From: Agriotes lineatus | Taxonomy: Eukaryota; Arthropoda; Insecta; Coleoptera; Elateridae | Reading direction: 5' to 3' | Assembly: GCA_940337035.1 (NCBI GenBank) | Contig: CALNHX010002810.1 | Span: forward strand, 1 to 64,000 | DNA length: 64,000 nucleotides | Part shown: positions 1 through 12,114 of the stretch, piece after piece | Layout: each line of letters begins with the position of its first letter | How positions within the stretch are numbered: the first letter of the stretch is position 1 | The notes under the pieces: generated by a model | The model's input: the letters and a program-made list of their open reading frames with translations, nothing else | What the model was told of the DNA's origin: nothing | The model's database searches: none | Made by a program: the position numbers and the translations under genes

Positions 1-1829
1 AATTAATCTGCATATGTCTTACAAAGAATCATCAAAAGCAATCTATGATTACAAACATTTTCGAAATGATCTAAATATCACTTATAAAAATTCCGTCAGC
101 TAGTGGGTAATAAGTAATAAGATAACTACTTTTTTCAAAAGTAACATATCTTAAATCTAGAAAACGCTTGCGCATTGTTATGGAATATTGCTATTGTAAT
201 AACCTTTGTCGCTAAAATAATTGTTGTATTTTATTTTTTGTTACTTTGTAGTTATTATATTTTTCCTTTCTTTTGCGATAAAGGAAGTATTTGATTCACC
301 CCTAAAATTCAAAATTGAGTTTTCAACAGATCTTCACGTTTTAGAGTTCCCTGAACCCAAAAAACATGTTTTTGTTTATTGGTCTGTCTATGTGTCTGTG
401 TGTGTGTGTGTGAATAGTATATCTCAAAAACTAAAAGAGGTATGACGTTGAAACTTGATATAAGTTTTGTGTACTATCTAAATGCGACAGCACGCTTTTG
501 AAGAAAAGCTCATAACCGAAAGTATGGTGTTTACTCTTTTAAATAGAACGTTTGGTATATTAATACATTTTTGAATTCAGCTTAAAATTTTAGAAAGAAT
601 TTGTCTCTTAAACTAACGCTCCGTTTTGTACCCTTTTATGTAGAATTTGTAATTTTTGAAAATTTTCAACAAATAAAAAATGCTTTTGAAACTGAAAATC
701 AAATTTTTGGCTAATTATAAGATCACTGTAAAAGGAAGTTGTGTGCCTGTATCACACCAGATTTTTCATTAATATTTAAATTTAATAATATTATGAAAAT
801 GTCAAAACTCGCTAAAAGTGTTCCACTTCCAATTCAAAGTGTTTTTTAAACAAACAAAATTTCTTTAAAAATAGAAGATAATATAAGTGCAACCGCTAGA
901 AAACAACTAAATTCTTTAAAGTTCAATTACGATTATATTTGTTGTAATTCACAATTTAACTGATTAATCATCTGATAGTTCAAATGCAATAACAAGTTTT
1001 TTGCTTCTGAGTCACCGCTCTACATAGACCAGGAAGTACAGTTAACTCCAAGTAACAGATATTTTTTAGAACTTTCATCATTTCTTGGAAATTCGTTCAT
1101 AGTTTTATAATAATACTAAATTATTACAAAAAGAAAATGGTTAGAGACCGTTTCTTCGAAATCATGCATCAATAAAAAGAAGCTTCGTCGTTGTTAAGAA
1201 TTTAAATAAGTATATTGTGTTTCTTCATTGAATCTACTTAAAAACATAAATTTTCTGAACGTATAAACATCACCGACCAAATTAGAAAACAATCTTGATA
1301 CTAATATGTGTTATTTAATCAAATAATTCCATTTGTTTACTACGACGAGACAAATATGCATCGCTACTCTTCGTAGAAATTCTGTGTTTGGAAACGCTTT
1401 CTACAAGTAACTGTGATAAGATAATCGTGTATGAATTTATAATGGTTCAAACTAATAAATAGATCATCGATAAATATTATATTTTAATATCTACATTCGG
1501 ATAGTAACTAAACGCACATTTTAAATACTAAGTACTTCGCTTTTAGCGAGAATGCACCTGCTGATTAAATAGTGGGACAAATAGGTATCTGAATCGTGGA
1601 CTTTTGAAAAAAAGTACCAAATTTATAACTTCTAAAAGAGGCATTCCCGGAAAAGAGTTTTAAATAAAAGATATAGACCGTCTGGATTTATAAATTTTAT
1701 GTCTCTATAATTTTTTAATAGAATTAACAAGAACCAATATAATTTAGAAATTAAAAACACATTTTAAACAAATTTCATGTGTGACATTCCACTTTTCTAC
1801 TTAGGAAAATAAGTGTCTCTACGCAAGAT
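1..1829. other. AT-rich intergenic stretch, no gene seen
   Basis: No reading frame here resembles a known protein. The only distinctive part is about 255-420: a GTCTGT-rich segment ending in a short (TG)n run at about 391-412. This resembles dispersed insect repeats, and similar GTCTGT-rich arms occur at 35240-35850. Confidence 0.5.
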
Positions 1830-2100
1830 TACTTTGGGTCCCCTTGACTCGAAGAGTGGCACCCTGCAGGTTCTTTTACCTAGGTTACGATAGATGAATT
1901 AGAGCGGCAGCTAGAACGTTACTAGGCCGAGGCTATCGAAAAATGACTTCCTTAAAGACTCAATGCTTTAACCGGTTGTTATACTGCGATGAAGAAGACA
2001 ACGGGAAACCAACCCATTATTTAATTCACCAGAAAAATTATGGTCGATGAACTTGCTAACCATCGCTAAGCGGACACGGCACTCAAAAAAGAAGAAGAAT
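1830..2100 (+). repeat. Probable LINE 3' end with GAA-rich tail
   Basis: A GC-richer segment in AT-rich DNA ends in an A-run followed by GAAGAAGAA (about 2085-2098). Non-LTR retrotransposon copies often end in an A-rich or short microsatellite tail, which gives the plus-strand orientation. A second GAA-tailed segment lies at 53050-53310. No coding domain or target duplication was identified, so this is a pattern-based call. Confidence 0.35.
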
Positions 2101-2109
2101 GTACTAATC

Positions 2110-3133
2110 CGCTGCACACTCGTGCTTCCTGGGGTAATAAGGCCCAAACAGAACTACACCGATTGCTGTCCCCACTTTTCTGGGTTTGGAAAAATAATTT
2201 CTCTTAATGTGGACCGTCCTGCAGTACCCAGTTTGAAAAGTGGCACGTAGAGCGTGTTCGTAAAGAGCAGCTCAGGCTGGCGAGATTGGATGGATAGAAC
2301 GGCCATTCTTGGTGAAAATTTTCTTTCAAAATTCGTTAACTGTTGAGCGCGACGAAACATTATCGTATAGAAGAACAACAAATAAATATCTCCACTGTAC
2401 TCATTCTCTATTTCACGTCTACTGGAGTTTTTGACAGTTTTTTGGAAAGTGGACTGTGATAAACTATTGGGTATCTCCTAAACAGATTTCTTCCCTTGAC
2501 TATAGAATACAGAAGATGAATCAACTCCAACAAAGGCAGAATAAGTGACAGTGCCTTAGCTTTTTCCTTTCCAATGAATTCATAAATGTTGTGTACTGGA
2601 ATGAAATAGAACTGCTTACCTGCCCCAAAAGCTATCCATAGTTTCTCCAATCGGAAAGTTTCACAGAATACATACAACTTTTACACCTGTCAACAGAACA
2701 ACTTGGGAAATTCAAAATTTTAATTTTTAAAAATCATCTGAGTTCTTTTACATGTAACAGTGTTTAAGTTATTAAACCACTACTTACTAAATACATTTAT
2801 TGTAACAAAAATAATAGTACATAGAACAGCTAGGAATGCAATACATATTATTATGATAATAATTTACTATAAATTATATAAAATAAATATATTAGATTGC
2901 CTAATTATCCATTATCCTAAAGGTTAATACAAAAAGTTTTTAAAGAAAGTAAATCAATATTAAAGCCGCCAGAGCAACGAAAAGCTGAAGAGAAGAAATG
3001 CTGACCCGAACACAACATATTCTTCTTATAATAGACTTGCTTGTAATCGATTCTCGTTTTGCAGTGTACCGACTACTAAAGTCCCGAGTAAAGTTATTTA
3101 AATGTAACCTTTGTAAACACCGGGTTCATCATT
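2110..3133. other. Intergenic, no gene recognised
   Basis: There are short open frames on both strands (for example 2408-2677 minus) but none shows a recognisable motif. The 2110-2340 part is GC-richer than what follows and may belong to the preceding repeat. Confidence 0.4.
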
Positions 3134-3853
3134 TTACTGCCACCACTTTGCTAATCCGTAATTAGGATGAATATCTGTTTCTTCTAGGAACATTGCAGGT
3201 TTTTTGTTCACACCTAGTTCTGCGTTTTCTTCTATTTTCCTTAAATACCTAGAATGCCACACTACAATGTCACTTTTTGCCATGGGCAATTTTTTTTGGT
3301 CACAGCATTTTTTATAATGTAACCCTATTTCGTTTAGATTTTTTCTCAAAGTTTCTCGACGGCCAGTATAGTTAACTTTTTCATTCAGTCTGTTTACTAA
3401 TACGATTAGCATTGGTACTTCATGTTCCACAGTGAACATTTCACGAACTGTTCTTCAATCTTAGCAAAACTCCCAAATAAACGTCGAGAACGATTTTCTT
3501 AGTCTTCCTTGAGTTTCTTCTTCTGCGGAGATGTTAAAGAAGTAGTGCCTGGAAGAAGTAAAGACTAAAGTATTACCTGCATTAAGTCTTTTAATAACAA
3601 TGCTGAGAAATAATATTCTAATTTTTTATGCATTACCTGCTGTAATATACTCCTTACGAACGTTCTTTATCAGAGAGGTTGCGGCTGCTAGTTCTGTAGA
3701 TTGCTTTACCGAAAATATCAACGTTCCATCAAAACACTTTATGACATTTGCAAATACTTCTTGTTTTTGAATGCACAAAAGATTTCTTGCTTTATAGCTC
3801 ATTGTAATCCTATGTAAAAAGGAATTTAGTATTACATAAATATATAACTGCAA
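3134..3853 (-). pseudogene. Degenerate IS630/Tc1-type DDE transposase
   Basis: The minus-strand frame 3439-3134 resembles the middle of insect DDE_3 (IS630-like) transposases. It has a GRRETLRKNLNEIGLHYKK block, then a predicted helix, then FLEETDIHPNYG. In functional relatives this last block reads (F/Y)-x-D-E-T and carries the first catalytic aspartate; here that position is Glu. Upstream, the frame 3853-3626 contains a segment like the N-terminal helix-turn-helix of the same family. The sequence between the two parts is open only with frame changes, and a stop follows WWQ at 3134 where the family normally continues. The second and third acidic residues were not found. I infer a dead fragment. 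The family assignment is moderately secure; the exact superfamily is not. Confidence 0.55.
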
Positions 3854-4830
3854 CTTAAGGTAGCATTTTAGAAAGCATTTAATACTTACTTACGATTTGA
3901 TGTTAATAACCAAGCCGCCCAAAATTAAACAGCTAATAGGCAAACAATAACAAACAGAAAGAACGAAGAAAAGCAATACTAGCAAAAATTAACAAAGAAC
4001 AACAAAACTAATGAACAACGGCACTAAAAAACGTGGAAATTAGACACTTCCATCTGACGCAATAGCAGCAATAGCAAAGTTCCCCTTACTGGAATTTTAG
4101 ATTTAGTTCACATATTTTCCGGGGTTTTTATGTGCTTGGTGGTACTGTAGAACGCCACTTACATTTGTAGCAACGGCTTCCTATTTTATTTATTTTGTTC
4201 CTGCTCCCAGATAGCTGAGGACAGCGATATGGAAAGCTTTGTGTTATTTTCACTGGGATATAGAAAATCTTTTCAGTTCTTTGGAATCGAAGTGTTGGCA
4301 GTCACTCAGCGTCGTGCCCTCGTGGACAATCCTTGTTTTTGACTTGTGGCTGTCTTCTAGGTATTCATCCCAAAAACTATTCGTTTACCGTATTCCCATT
4401 TTCGAAGATATAATCTGATATACTTTTTAGCCCATCAATAATCACAGTTGAAGCTTGAGGCTTTTTTTGTCATCCGGATATTCGTATAGTGTACGTAAGC
4501 ATTGGCAATAATTTCACGCTTTATTCAAAATATCATAAGCACCACAAATATAATAGCTATTTATGTTAAAAGTGGGAAAAAACATGATTTCACCTGTGTG
4601 CGCACAAATAAGGAAATTAGGCGTCGTCTCCAGCGTAACGTACGAGATTTTATCTATTTTCGAAAGAAAAAGAAAAATAATATATTATATCATGAGGGAG
4701 CTAGTAATGATATAGTATTTAACATTACTAGCTTGGTAAGAGGGTTTTTACTGGCGAATAGAAGGATATGACTGGCGAGCCAGTCACTTTCTTGAGCCAG
4801 TAAAACCTGTTACCTTGCCTGTTCTGTTGA
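3854..4830. other. Intergenic, no gene recognised
   Basis: Mostly AT-rich. 4190-4460 is less AT-rich but I could not recognise it in six frames. The 89-codon frame at 4502-4771 (plus) has no motif and is not called. Confidence 0.4.
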
Positions 4831-5103
4831 ATAGTTTATTTGTTCCTCACTTGTAAATAATTAGAAATTTACCATTTATTCAAAATGTCAAACTGACAAG
4901 CAACTAAATTCATCAATATGGCACATACTACGGAAGACAACTCTGGCTTTGCACGCTATCATTTATCTATGAGCACGCTTGTTAAACTGACAGTTAACTT
5001 GTAAAGATTTTACAAGTTAGTAACTTGTTAAAATAAACTTTCTTGATTAATACAGTGACTTGATAAATTGATGTCTACAAGTAAGGAACAAATAAAATAC
5101 TAT
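4831..5103. mobile_element. Miniature inverted-repeat element
   Basis: Arms at 4831-4855 and 5076-5103 are reverse complements apart from a 3-base indel and one substitution, both sharing a core TTATTTGTTCC. They enclose about 220 bases without coding capacity. This is the structure of a MITE. Superfamily and target duplication were not resolved. Confidence 0.6.
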
Positions 5104-5285
5104 TACTTACAATATTTACTTTTCCCTTTAGTGAGAAAAGTAATTACTTTTCCCCTAGTGCAAAAAGTGATTAACCTTTCCGCTACAATATTTCTAAAAA
5201 GTTATTACTTTTCCCACTATTGAGAAAATTAACTTTATTTCCTAACTCAATTTAATGAGAAAAATACGCTTTTTCTCACAATAGA
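5104..5285. repeat. Degenerate short repeats built on TTACTTTTCCC / GAGAAAA
   Basis: The motif TTACTTTTCCC followed within about 10 bases by GAGAAAA or a near version recurs three to four times. The two halves are loosely complementary, so each unit is a weak hairpin. It abuts the MITE at 4831-5103 and may be part of a larger element. Confidence 0.45.
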
Positions 5286-6380
5286 TAAGAGTTATTTATG
5301 GTAGAAGGTGTTATATTACAAATAAGACACAAGACAAAATTTGATCCCGAGGCCGCCAGACCGAGCGAGGTCATTTCTCGAATGAATTATTTGTAATAAC
5401 ACAGGCGTGCCATACAAAATTGTATCTAACAACTCAATAAATGTCTAAAAAACTGAATTTCTTTTATCGACAGCTGTAAAAATTCAAAGTGATAAATTTA
5501 CTTGGGGTCAGCTAAAGTACCGAGAGATCAAATACATTTATAATTAGAGGCGCCTGTAATTCGTGTTAAACGTTTGGCAGTACTGAAGTGTGTTGTTGTT
5601 GACACTGTCAGTCTATGTCAAATTCAAGTTCACATGTTAGATTTTTTTTGTTATTTTACACAAACTGACGCATAACTTAACCTGCAATTCTAGAATAGCT
5701 TGACGGTGCTAATAAGAATACAATACTGAGTAACTCATAGCTGTTATCTCACTAGTGAGTTATGGTTTTTACCTCACTAATGGGTTAAGGGCCACTTTAG
5801 AATTCTAAATTCGATCTAGTGTTAGCCTTATAACTAGGAGGTGTTGGATGAAAGTATAAATATAAAAATAGGATATGAATGTGCCCTAAAACTGCCTCCT
5901 ACAATAAAGTATATCCTGATAATAAAGTTTAACAGCAAAAAAGCTATAAAGTTTTCCCAGTAAAAATAATATTTATCGGTTTTGTTAGTTCTATTTATCA
6001 TATAATACAAATATATTTGAAGTATACTTTTTTATAGCATTTATAACATCCAACAGAAAGCACGAATTGTTTTAACAATTAGTTTCTAATGTTTTAATTA
6101 TCTCTGTTATTAGTTTTATCAAAATTTGTAACTATATAAAATATATAGAATTATACCTACAACTGTTACTGTAACTTTCTCTTCTTAAGTATCAATATCA
6201 GAATTTATAGGTAGAAAACTAGTTCTGGGCCTCCATTTTAAAACAAAATGGTTACTTTTTTGGGTCCTATCTCAGAAAACGTACTGTTACTAATGTAGAA
6301 TTTCAATACCAAATTTGCTGCTTTTATCTCAAAGTGCACTATTCAAAGAAAATCTGCGGGTTATCCGCCCCACTATAATG

Positions 6381-6383
<3 letters not shown>
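5286..6383. other. Intergenic, no gene recognised
   Basis: AT-rich sequence with no frame resembling a protein. Nothing else was seen. Confidence 0.4.
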
Positions 6384-6437
<54 letters not shown>

Positions 6438-6438
6438 T
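6384..6438. repeat. (TA)n microsatellite
   Basis: A nearly pure TA tract of about 45 bases, interrupted once by G near its end. The sequence directly after it resembles, in inverted orientation, the flank of the second (TA)n tract at 11719-11774. Confidence 0.9.
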
Positions 6439-6505
6439 GATACTAGGTAGTTAGTCACTTCAAAAGTAGATATACTTTAAACGTTATCGCTTCATATATA
6501 ACGAA

Positions 6506-6529
6506 GTGACTTCCATTTTCGGAAGTCAC
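6506..6529. repeat. Short perfect inverted repeat
   Basis: GTGACTTCC (6506-6514) and GGAAGTCAC (6521-6529) are exact reverse complements around a 6-base loop. The CACTTC motif also occurs close to both (TA)n tracts, so this is probably part of the same repeat family. Confidence 0.6.
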
Positions 6530-6800
6530 AACGATTTGCTTGTTTTTTTACGAATTTCAGAACTGCAGGTCAAGTAATGCCTAAATACGAAAAATGTTGT
6601 GGAAGCGACTATGACCCCCCAATATCTGCGGATTTGTCTTTTAGTTCAACTGTAGACCGCTGGCGCTGGCATCGTTTTGTTAACGTGAGAAACGGCCAAC
6701 ACGAAGTCACGTCCGTTAACTAGACGGCATTTTATTGCTTCCGTTTATCGGCAACGCTGTTTTCGCATCTATTTTGCTGCTTACATATTATTCCCGCTGC

Positions 6801-6836
6801 ATATTGCGATCGGGGTCCTGGCCGCGATCGCAATAT
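6801..6836. repeat. Perfect 12-bp hairpin
   Basis: ATATTGCGATCG (6801-6812) and CGATCGCAATAT (6825-6836) are exact reverse complements around a 12-base GC-rich loop. It may be the centre of a small foldback element. No coding role is evident. Confidence 0.65.
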
Positions 6837-7150
6837 AAAGTTTTATGTTTCGACGTGGTGATATTAGTGTAATTGAACTTGAAAAGTTAAGGTGTGTTCT
6901 CAATGCAAGTTATTAGTGGCGCTGGTACATAGCAAAGATAAGAAAAATCTATTTGTACCTGTACGTAAAATAAATCACCTTGCTTATCCAGAAAGTAATT
7001 TGCCCTTACTCGTATAATGTATTTTCAATCAGGAACATGTTTCATACGCAATATTATTTGGTTTAATTTATTTCATTGATTGCAATGTTTAAAAATAGTA
7101 TTACAGTATGTACTAAATATATCCGCAACAAACTTAAAGTAAAACTTTCT

Positions 7151-7360
7151 AAATTAACAAAACCTATCCTGTTGTAATGGACAACGGCTCCAGGATGTCC
7201 CCTTCTGTGCCAAAGGGGGAGGGGTTTTAGTCGGTAGGCACCTGGCTTTCCCACTAGGTGAATCCGACATACCCCGCAAGTACGGGCTAGCGGAAATTTT
7301 ATGAAATTTCCCCTCCTCCGTCAAACAAAAAAAAAACAAAAAAAAAATTAACAAAACCTA
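7151..7360 (+). mobile_element. Short retroposon (SINE or 5'-truncated LINE) with target duplication
   Basis: A GC-rich 178-base insert (7167-7344) ends in an A-rich tail (A-runs split by C, 7327-7344). It is bracketed by identical 16-bp direct repeats AAATTAACAAAACCTA at 7151-7166 and 7345-7360. Long target duplications plus an A-rich 3' tail are the signature of LINE-machinery retroposition. I see no tRNA-type promoter boxes, so a severely truncated LINE is slightly more likely than a SINE. Confidence 0.75.
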
Positions 7361-8879
7361 GTCACATGGCTTCCACTCGCTAACCATTAAAAAATTCTGT
7401 CATAATATTGCAGTAATTTCTAGTTTACGTTAATTATTTACTGCATTCTAAGCAAGTTATTCTCAGAATCAACGTTTTCCGTATTTTCAAGTTAGTCAAA
7501 CACCAAACGGATTCCGATATACATGTAAATAATTATTCTTAAGGGCAACTTTAAATATTAAATAACCTCAGCATAATTAAATGTACAACAAGGAAACTTG
7601 TTTTTTTCAAACTGCATTTATTCGCGTGTGTATTGTTTTCTTAATTAATTCATCTTGCCTATATTTTATTTTTGTTTTCGACTTATGTCACAGGTCATTT
7701 ATGAGCCTGAAATCAGATCATTCGGTCCAGATAAGTGAAGCTTTTAAATTTGATGGTGTTGAAGTTGGTCCCAGATGTTGCCTTTTTGCTATTGAACCTG
7801 TTACTTTATAGTTTCACAATATTTCGTAAACTCTTTAACGCGATAACTGCAATGGTTTGAAATTTTACCACAGATAAGTATTACAGTAGTGTTCTTATAA
7901 TCTCGATTCAGGCTGCGATTATTTTAGGGTTATGCAGTCTCAGCATAATCCTAAAATAACTGCTTGTGATACTTTAAGAGGAATTATACTTGTAAGCGCA
8001 GTTCGGCAATATCTGTATTTAACAAATAATAATTTGACACGCTTACTAAGCTACGTACAGTCATTCTTTTACGTGTTGTAAGGCGACTCCTGTGAATATT
8101 GATTGTTGAATTTAAGAATTGTGCATTGTGTACGTTTTCCTACTACTTTTGTAATTAGTTATTGCTAAAGCTATTTAAAATATTGCTAGAAACTCCTACA
8201 ATTCTGATTTAAGAATATTGACCAAAAAGATTTACCTTTATGCGTATAAAATAAAGTTTTGAAAAAAAAACTGAAAAATCTTAACTAGGTCAAATTATGT
8301 GATTCTGAATTCGTAGATGCAGCATATTCTTCAGAAAGAAAAGTTACTAAAATAATTAATACTCATTATATTTAAAACGGAACATATTTACCTTTCTGTA
8401 CATTCTGCTTCGGCCCGATACAAAATTTTAAATTGTTTTTCCCCGAGCTTTGCAGTTACTGCTATTAAAAGAAAATATACTAATAATATAATAATTATAT
8501 TGTAGACGAAAATCTGTTGAATGCAATATAATTTGTAATTCGCGTTGGTAGTGGTGTGTAAATATATATATTTTCAAATATCGTCTTACTTGTAGTAAAA
8601 ATTCAGGATCTGGTCCATTCTCACTTTTGACATTAGGTGAGGTGTTTGCTCTTTAGTTTTTTCCCGTATTTTTATAAGCTTTATCTTTTAGCCTGAAGAT
8701 GGTTTAATATATAAGGCGAAACATGTAGCGTATGTTAAATATATGTTAATTTTTATGAGGAAGACGGTGTTTACTTTGCAATAATTTACTCGTAGTAATT
8801 GTGTATTTCACTTATTGAAAACATGATAGTATTATCATTATTATATTTTTAACGTGAGAAAAACTTAAAAAAGGAAGGG
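7361..8879. other. AT-rich intergenic stretch
   Basis: No gene recognised. A near-perfect 17-bp hairpin (7919-7935 with 7943-7959, one mismatch, 7-base loop) is the only structured feature. The frame at 7581-7811 has no recognisable motif. Confidence 0.45.
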
Positions 8880-9987
8880 AAGTAAATTTGAATTGCAAAG
8901 AAACAATTCAAACAAAAAACTTTGATAAAAAAGAAAAGGTTACCCTAAAACTTCAAGATAAATATCCAACAGAAGAGATTGAAAGCAGAGTGGAAAAATA
9001 TGAAGAAGTTTATTTTAGAAAAACACGTGTAAGTAAATAGTTTAAAATTGGGGTTGGACTACTAGGTGCTGTTTTCTTTTTGACAGTGAAATTTAAAAAA
9101 ATTAATACCTGCAGGAGTGGATTGATAATAGCAATTTTGAAAATAGTCCGGTGGAACCTCAAAGATGTGCAGATCCCGTACAAAAGAAATTACGTGAAGA
9201 CGAAATCAAATTTGTTGCCTCTTCAAGCGATAAAAGATTCACGAATCTTTTTCCTTCCAAAATAGCGTAGTTTTTAATACAACTGATGATATGAATTTGA
9301 AATCTAGCTATAAAAGGCATTTAAAAATGTGTAATCAAAATGGTAATTGTACATGCAGTCATGTATCGGCCTCAGAGAGCATTGACTCGAACCACGAAAC
9401 AATCGATGATGGCAAGGACGCAGATTTCAATGTGAATGGCATTATAGACTACCCTGATGGTGGTAATTCAGAAACGTCGTCCTGTAGGTCAATAGATAAC
9501 ATCCCAGAATCAGTAATTTTAGAAATCGATAAGACCCTTGAAGAGCCGTTGTCGGAAAAAAATTATAGTGAGTACAAAATATTTTATATGACTATTCGGC
9601 TTTTTCAACATTATAACACAGCAAACATTTAATTTTTTTAATGAATTTATTGTTTGTGTCCATTATAGAAAAGAAGAAGAGAACAAAAAGTACTACGTTG
9701 CAAATATTGTAAAAATTACCCATCCATCATAAACTTTATGAGACATTTAGAAGGAAAACATAAATCTCAAGATCCACTTCATCTTGGGAACGGGTAAAAT
9801 CTTGTCTTTTAAATATGTTAAGATTACACACTGGCTACCCTATTATTTCCTCTATAGTTCAAGATAAAGAAATCTTCAAATTAACTATTAATCAGTCACA
9901 AGTCTTAAATTTTCTTCACTCTGCCAATAGTGATAAGTTTTAACAAATATAAAACTTTCGAAAATACACATGCGGTTTTCTTTATCT

Positions 9988-10108
9988 GAATAAACTTATT
10001 CTCAATTTAGTCGTGCTTACTCGGCAAGCTGCAGCGCGTTTTTCATGCACTCGCTTCTCGAAATGGTTACCATGACAACCAAACAACCGTATGAAAAGAA
10101 GTTTATTC
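9988..10108. mobile_element. Small inverted-repeat element in intron
   Basis: GAATAAACTT (9988-9997) is mirrored by AAGTTTATTC (10099-10108), with a non-coding interior of about 100 bases. It lies between exon-like segments of the zinc-finger gene. Confidence 0.4.
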
Positions 10109-10129
10109 GTTAAGAAAATCGACCTCTTG

Positions 10130-10800
10130 CATATTTACTCTTGAAAATAGTATACAGTACTTTCGTAAAGTAGTGGATAAATTCGTTAAAAACTTAAGGA
10201 GTAACTTTTGGAAAACGCTCGGACCCCTCGATCTTTATTTTTATTTGCGCATTTGCACAGGGTCCGTGTAAGAGATATGACGCCATCGATGTTTTTTTTA
10301 AATAGCAACCCCTTTTTTTATTACGGAATTTGAAAGAAAGCATCTTTTTACTTACGTTAAGCTGATTTTTGAGTATAGGTCAGATGATCAAAAATTAAGA
10401 ATAAAAAATTAAAATTGCCATATACTAAATTTAAGTAGTTGCAATGATAATTTCAAAACCAACTAAATTAAATGTACAAATTGAGTACCGTTGTCTGCCT
10501 GACAGTAACTAAGACGACCGACATGTTTTTTATTGATTGCTGCCATTGATAAAAGCGTAAAATCATACTTCTTCAAATAAAATTTAGTATTTTACAAATT
10601 TCAAATTGTGATCTTTCAAATTCTGTAATAAAAAAGGGGGTTGCCATTTAAAAAAAACATCGATGACGTCATACCTCCTACGAGGTCGACGGGTCTCAGC
10701 GTTTTTTTCCAAAAATTATTCTTTGAATTTTTAGCGAATTTATCCACTGCTTTACGAAAGCACTGTATATTAGAGCAGGATATGATTTCTAAATATATCA
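10130..10800. mobile_element. Foldback pair of about 190-210-bp arms
   Basis: The arm 10130-10343 and the arm 10613-10800 are imperfect reverse complements. Shared landmarks include AAAAACATCGATG, GAATTTATCCACT and CTTTACGAAAG read in opposite directions. A spacer of about 270 AT-rich bases separates them. This is typical of a foldback transposon or two copies of one element in opposite orientation, sitting in the intron before the 10847 exon. Confidence 0.6.
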
Positions 10801-11264
10801 AGAAACATTTCAAAGTAGGTAATAAACAATTGTGATTATTTTACAGATTCCGACGAGAATGACGATACCGTTGCAAACACGATAATATCTAATAATGAAA
10901 ATGACCGTGAAGGTGATAAAGCATTCTAAATTGTATAATAACTTTTCAAACATTTGGGTTTATTTTGCAGATTCAGGCGAAAATGAGTACAAACTTCCCA
11001 CAAAAAAAAAGAAAAATCAATTCATTTGTAAATAAACAAAAACAAAGTAAGCAAATGTTTTTATTTCTAAACAAAGTAAGTAATCACATTTTAAAGGATG
11101 GTCTGATGAAGAAATTAAATTAGTGCAGGAACGATTTAAGTCTTCCATTCGAAAAAAAGTCGGGGAAGGAAATAAAAGAATTTATCAAAAAGACAAAAAT
11201 AAACAGAACAGTCCCTGTTATAAAATCTAAAATACAACATTTGATAAAAATAAGCTTACAGTAA

Positions 11265-11716
11265 AAATACATTTATATATTTCCAACATTTTTTAAACAT
11301 TGTTATACTTATATATTTCATCCACAATGAAATAGTTCAATCATAAACTCTATTTTTTACTAATTACATCTTGCTAAGTAACGAGAACTTAGAATAAGCT
11401 GTATTTTTTAACAAACTCGATGCTGCAATAACAAGTAGGCGTAGTGACTTCTGAAACACATGGCAACACTGCTGGAAGCAATTGCGCTTTAATCGTGTCT
11501 ATATATAGAACATATACAAGGAAGCGACTTTGTATTCTGTAGATATGCAAAATATATATGAAAAAGAACTTTAGAAATGTCTTCCCCTCTTTTGCTAGAC
11601 ATATTGTGCAAGTTCCCCTCAAGATATATTGTAAATTTTGTGCACCTGGGGTAAGTGGAAAACCCGGACGTTAGGTCGCCACCTCTACATACCGGAAGTG
11701 ACAACTTAACAGGTAT

Positions 11717-11776
<60 letters not shown>

Positions 11777-12114
11777 TTTTTAACTATACTTCGGGTGGCA
11801 TAAGCAAACTTTTTAATTATTTTTATTTTTTACTTCCTTTTTAAAATATTGGAATTTTAAAATCTAGATACCTTCTTAATTTGAAAAATGAGAAAAACTT
11901 CATCTTGTAAGACTCCAGCATTAATAGACAGTTGTACAGTTTCCAACATGTTTTATTTCCATTTTATGGAAATATAACGCAATTCTCATTTCTCAATAAT
12001 GGCATTAGCCTGTGCTATTTGTTACTTGACACGAAGTGTACGAAGTATTGAAATTCCCTCATATCGAAAACCACTCTGAGTCAAATATCTCTAAAATTCG
12101 AGCCAACCGACTAA
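11265..12114. other. Intergenic with (AT)n tract
   Basis: A pure (AT)n tract lies at 11719-11774. Its left flank (about 11680-11718) is the reverse complement, imperfectly, of the flank of the 6384-6438 tract. Short minus-strand frames at 11389-11719 have no recognisable motif. Confidence 0.55.

Larger units (their letters stand above)
8882..11264 (+). pseudogene. Multi-exon zinc-finger / W-x-x-E-E protein gene, probably decayed
   Basis: Exon-like segments with good splice consensus run along the plus strand. A segment ends at 9028 before GTAAGT. Another begins after CAG at 9115 and, after a frame break near 9257, continues to about 9566. The segment 9669-9793 encodes a C2H2-like finger (C-x2-C, then H-x4-H in CKYCKNYPSIINFMRHLEGK-H). 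The segments 10847-10912 and 10971-11046 are acidic and in matching phase 1. The segment 11097-11264 begins with a WSDEEIKLVQERF-type module followed by a basic stretch and a stop. The order finger, acidic linker, W-x-x-E-E module resembles uncharacterised insect proteins linked to transposon-derived genes. Frame breaks sit at or beside A-runs (near 9257, 11014, 11153), and some upstream splice phases do not match. It is either a pseudogene or a gene with homopolymer errors in the assembly. No function is assigned. Confidence 0.45.
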
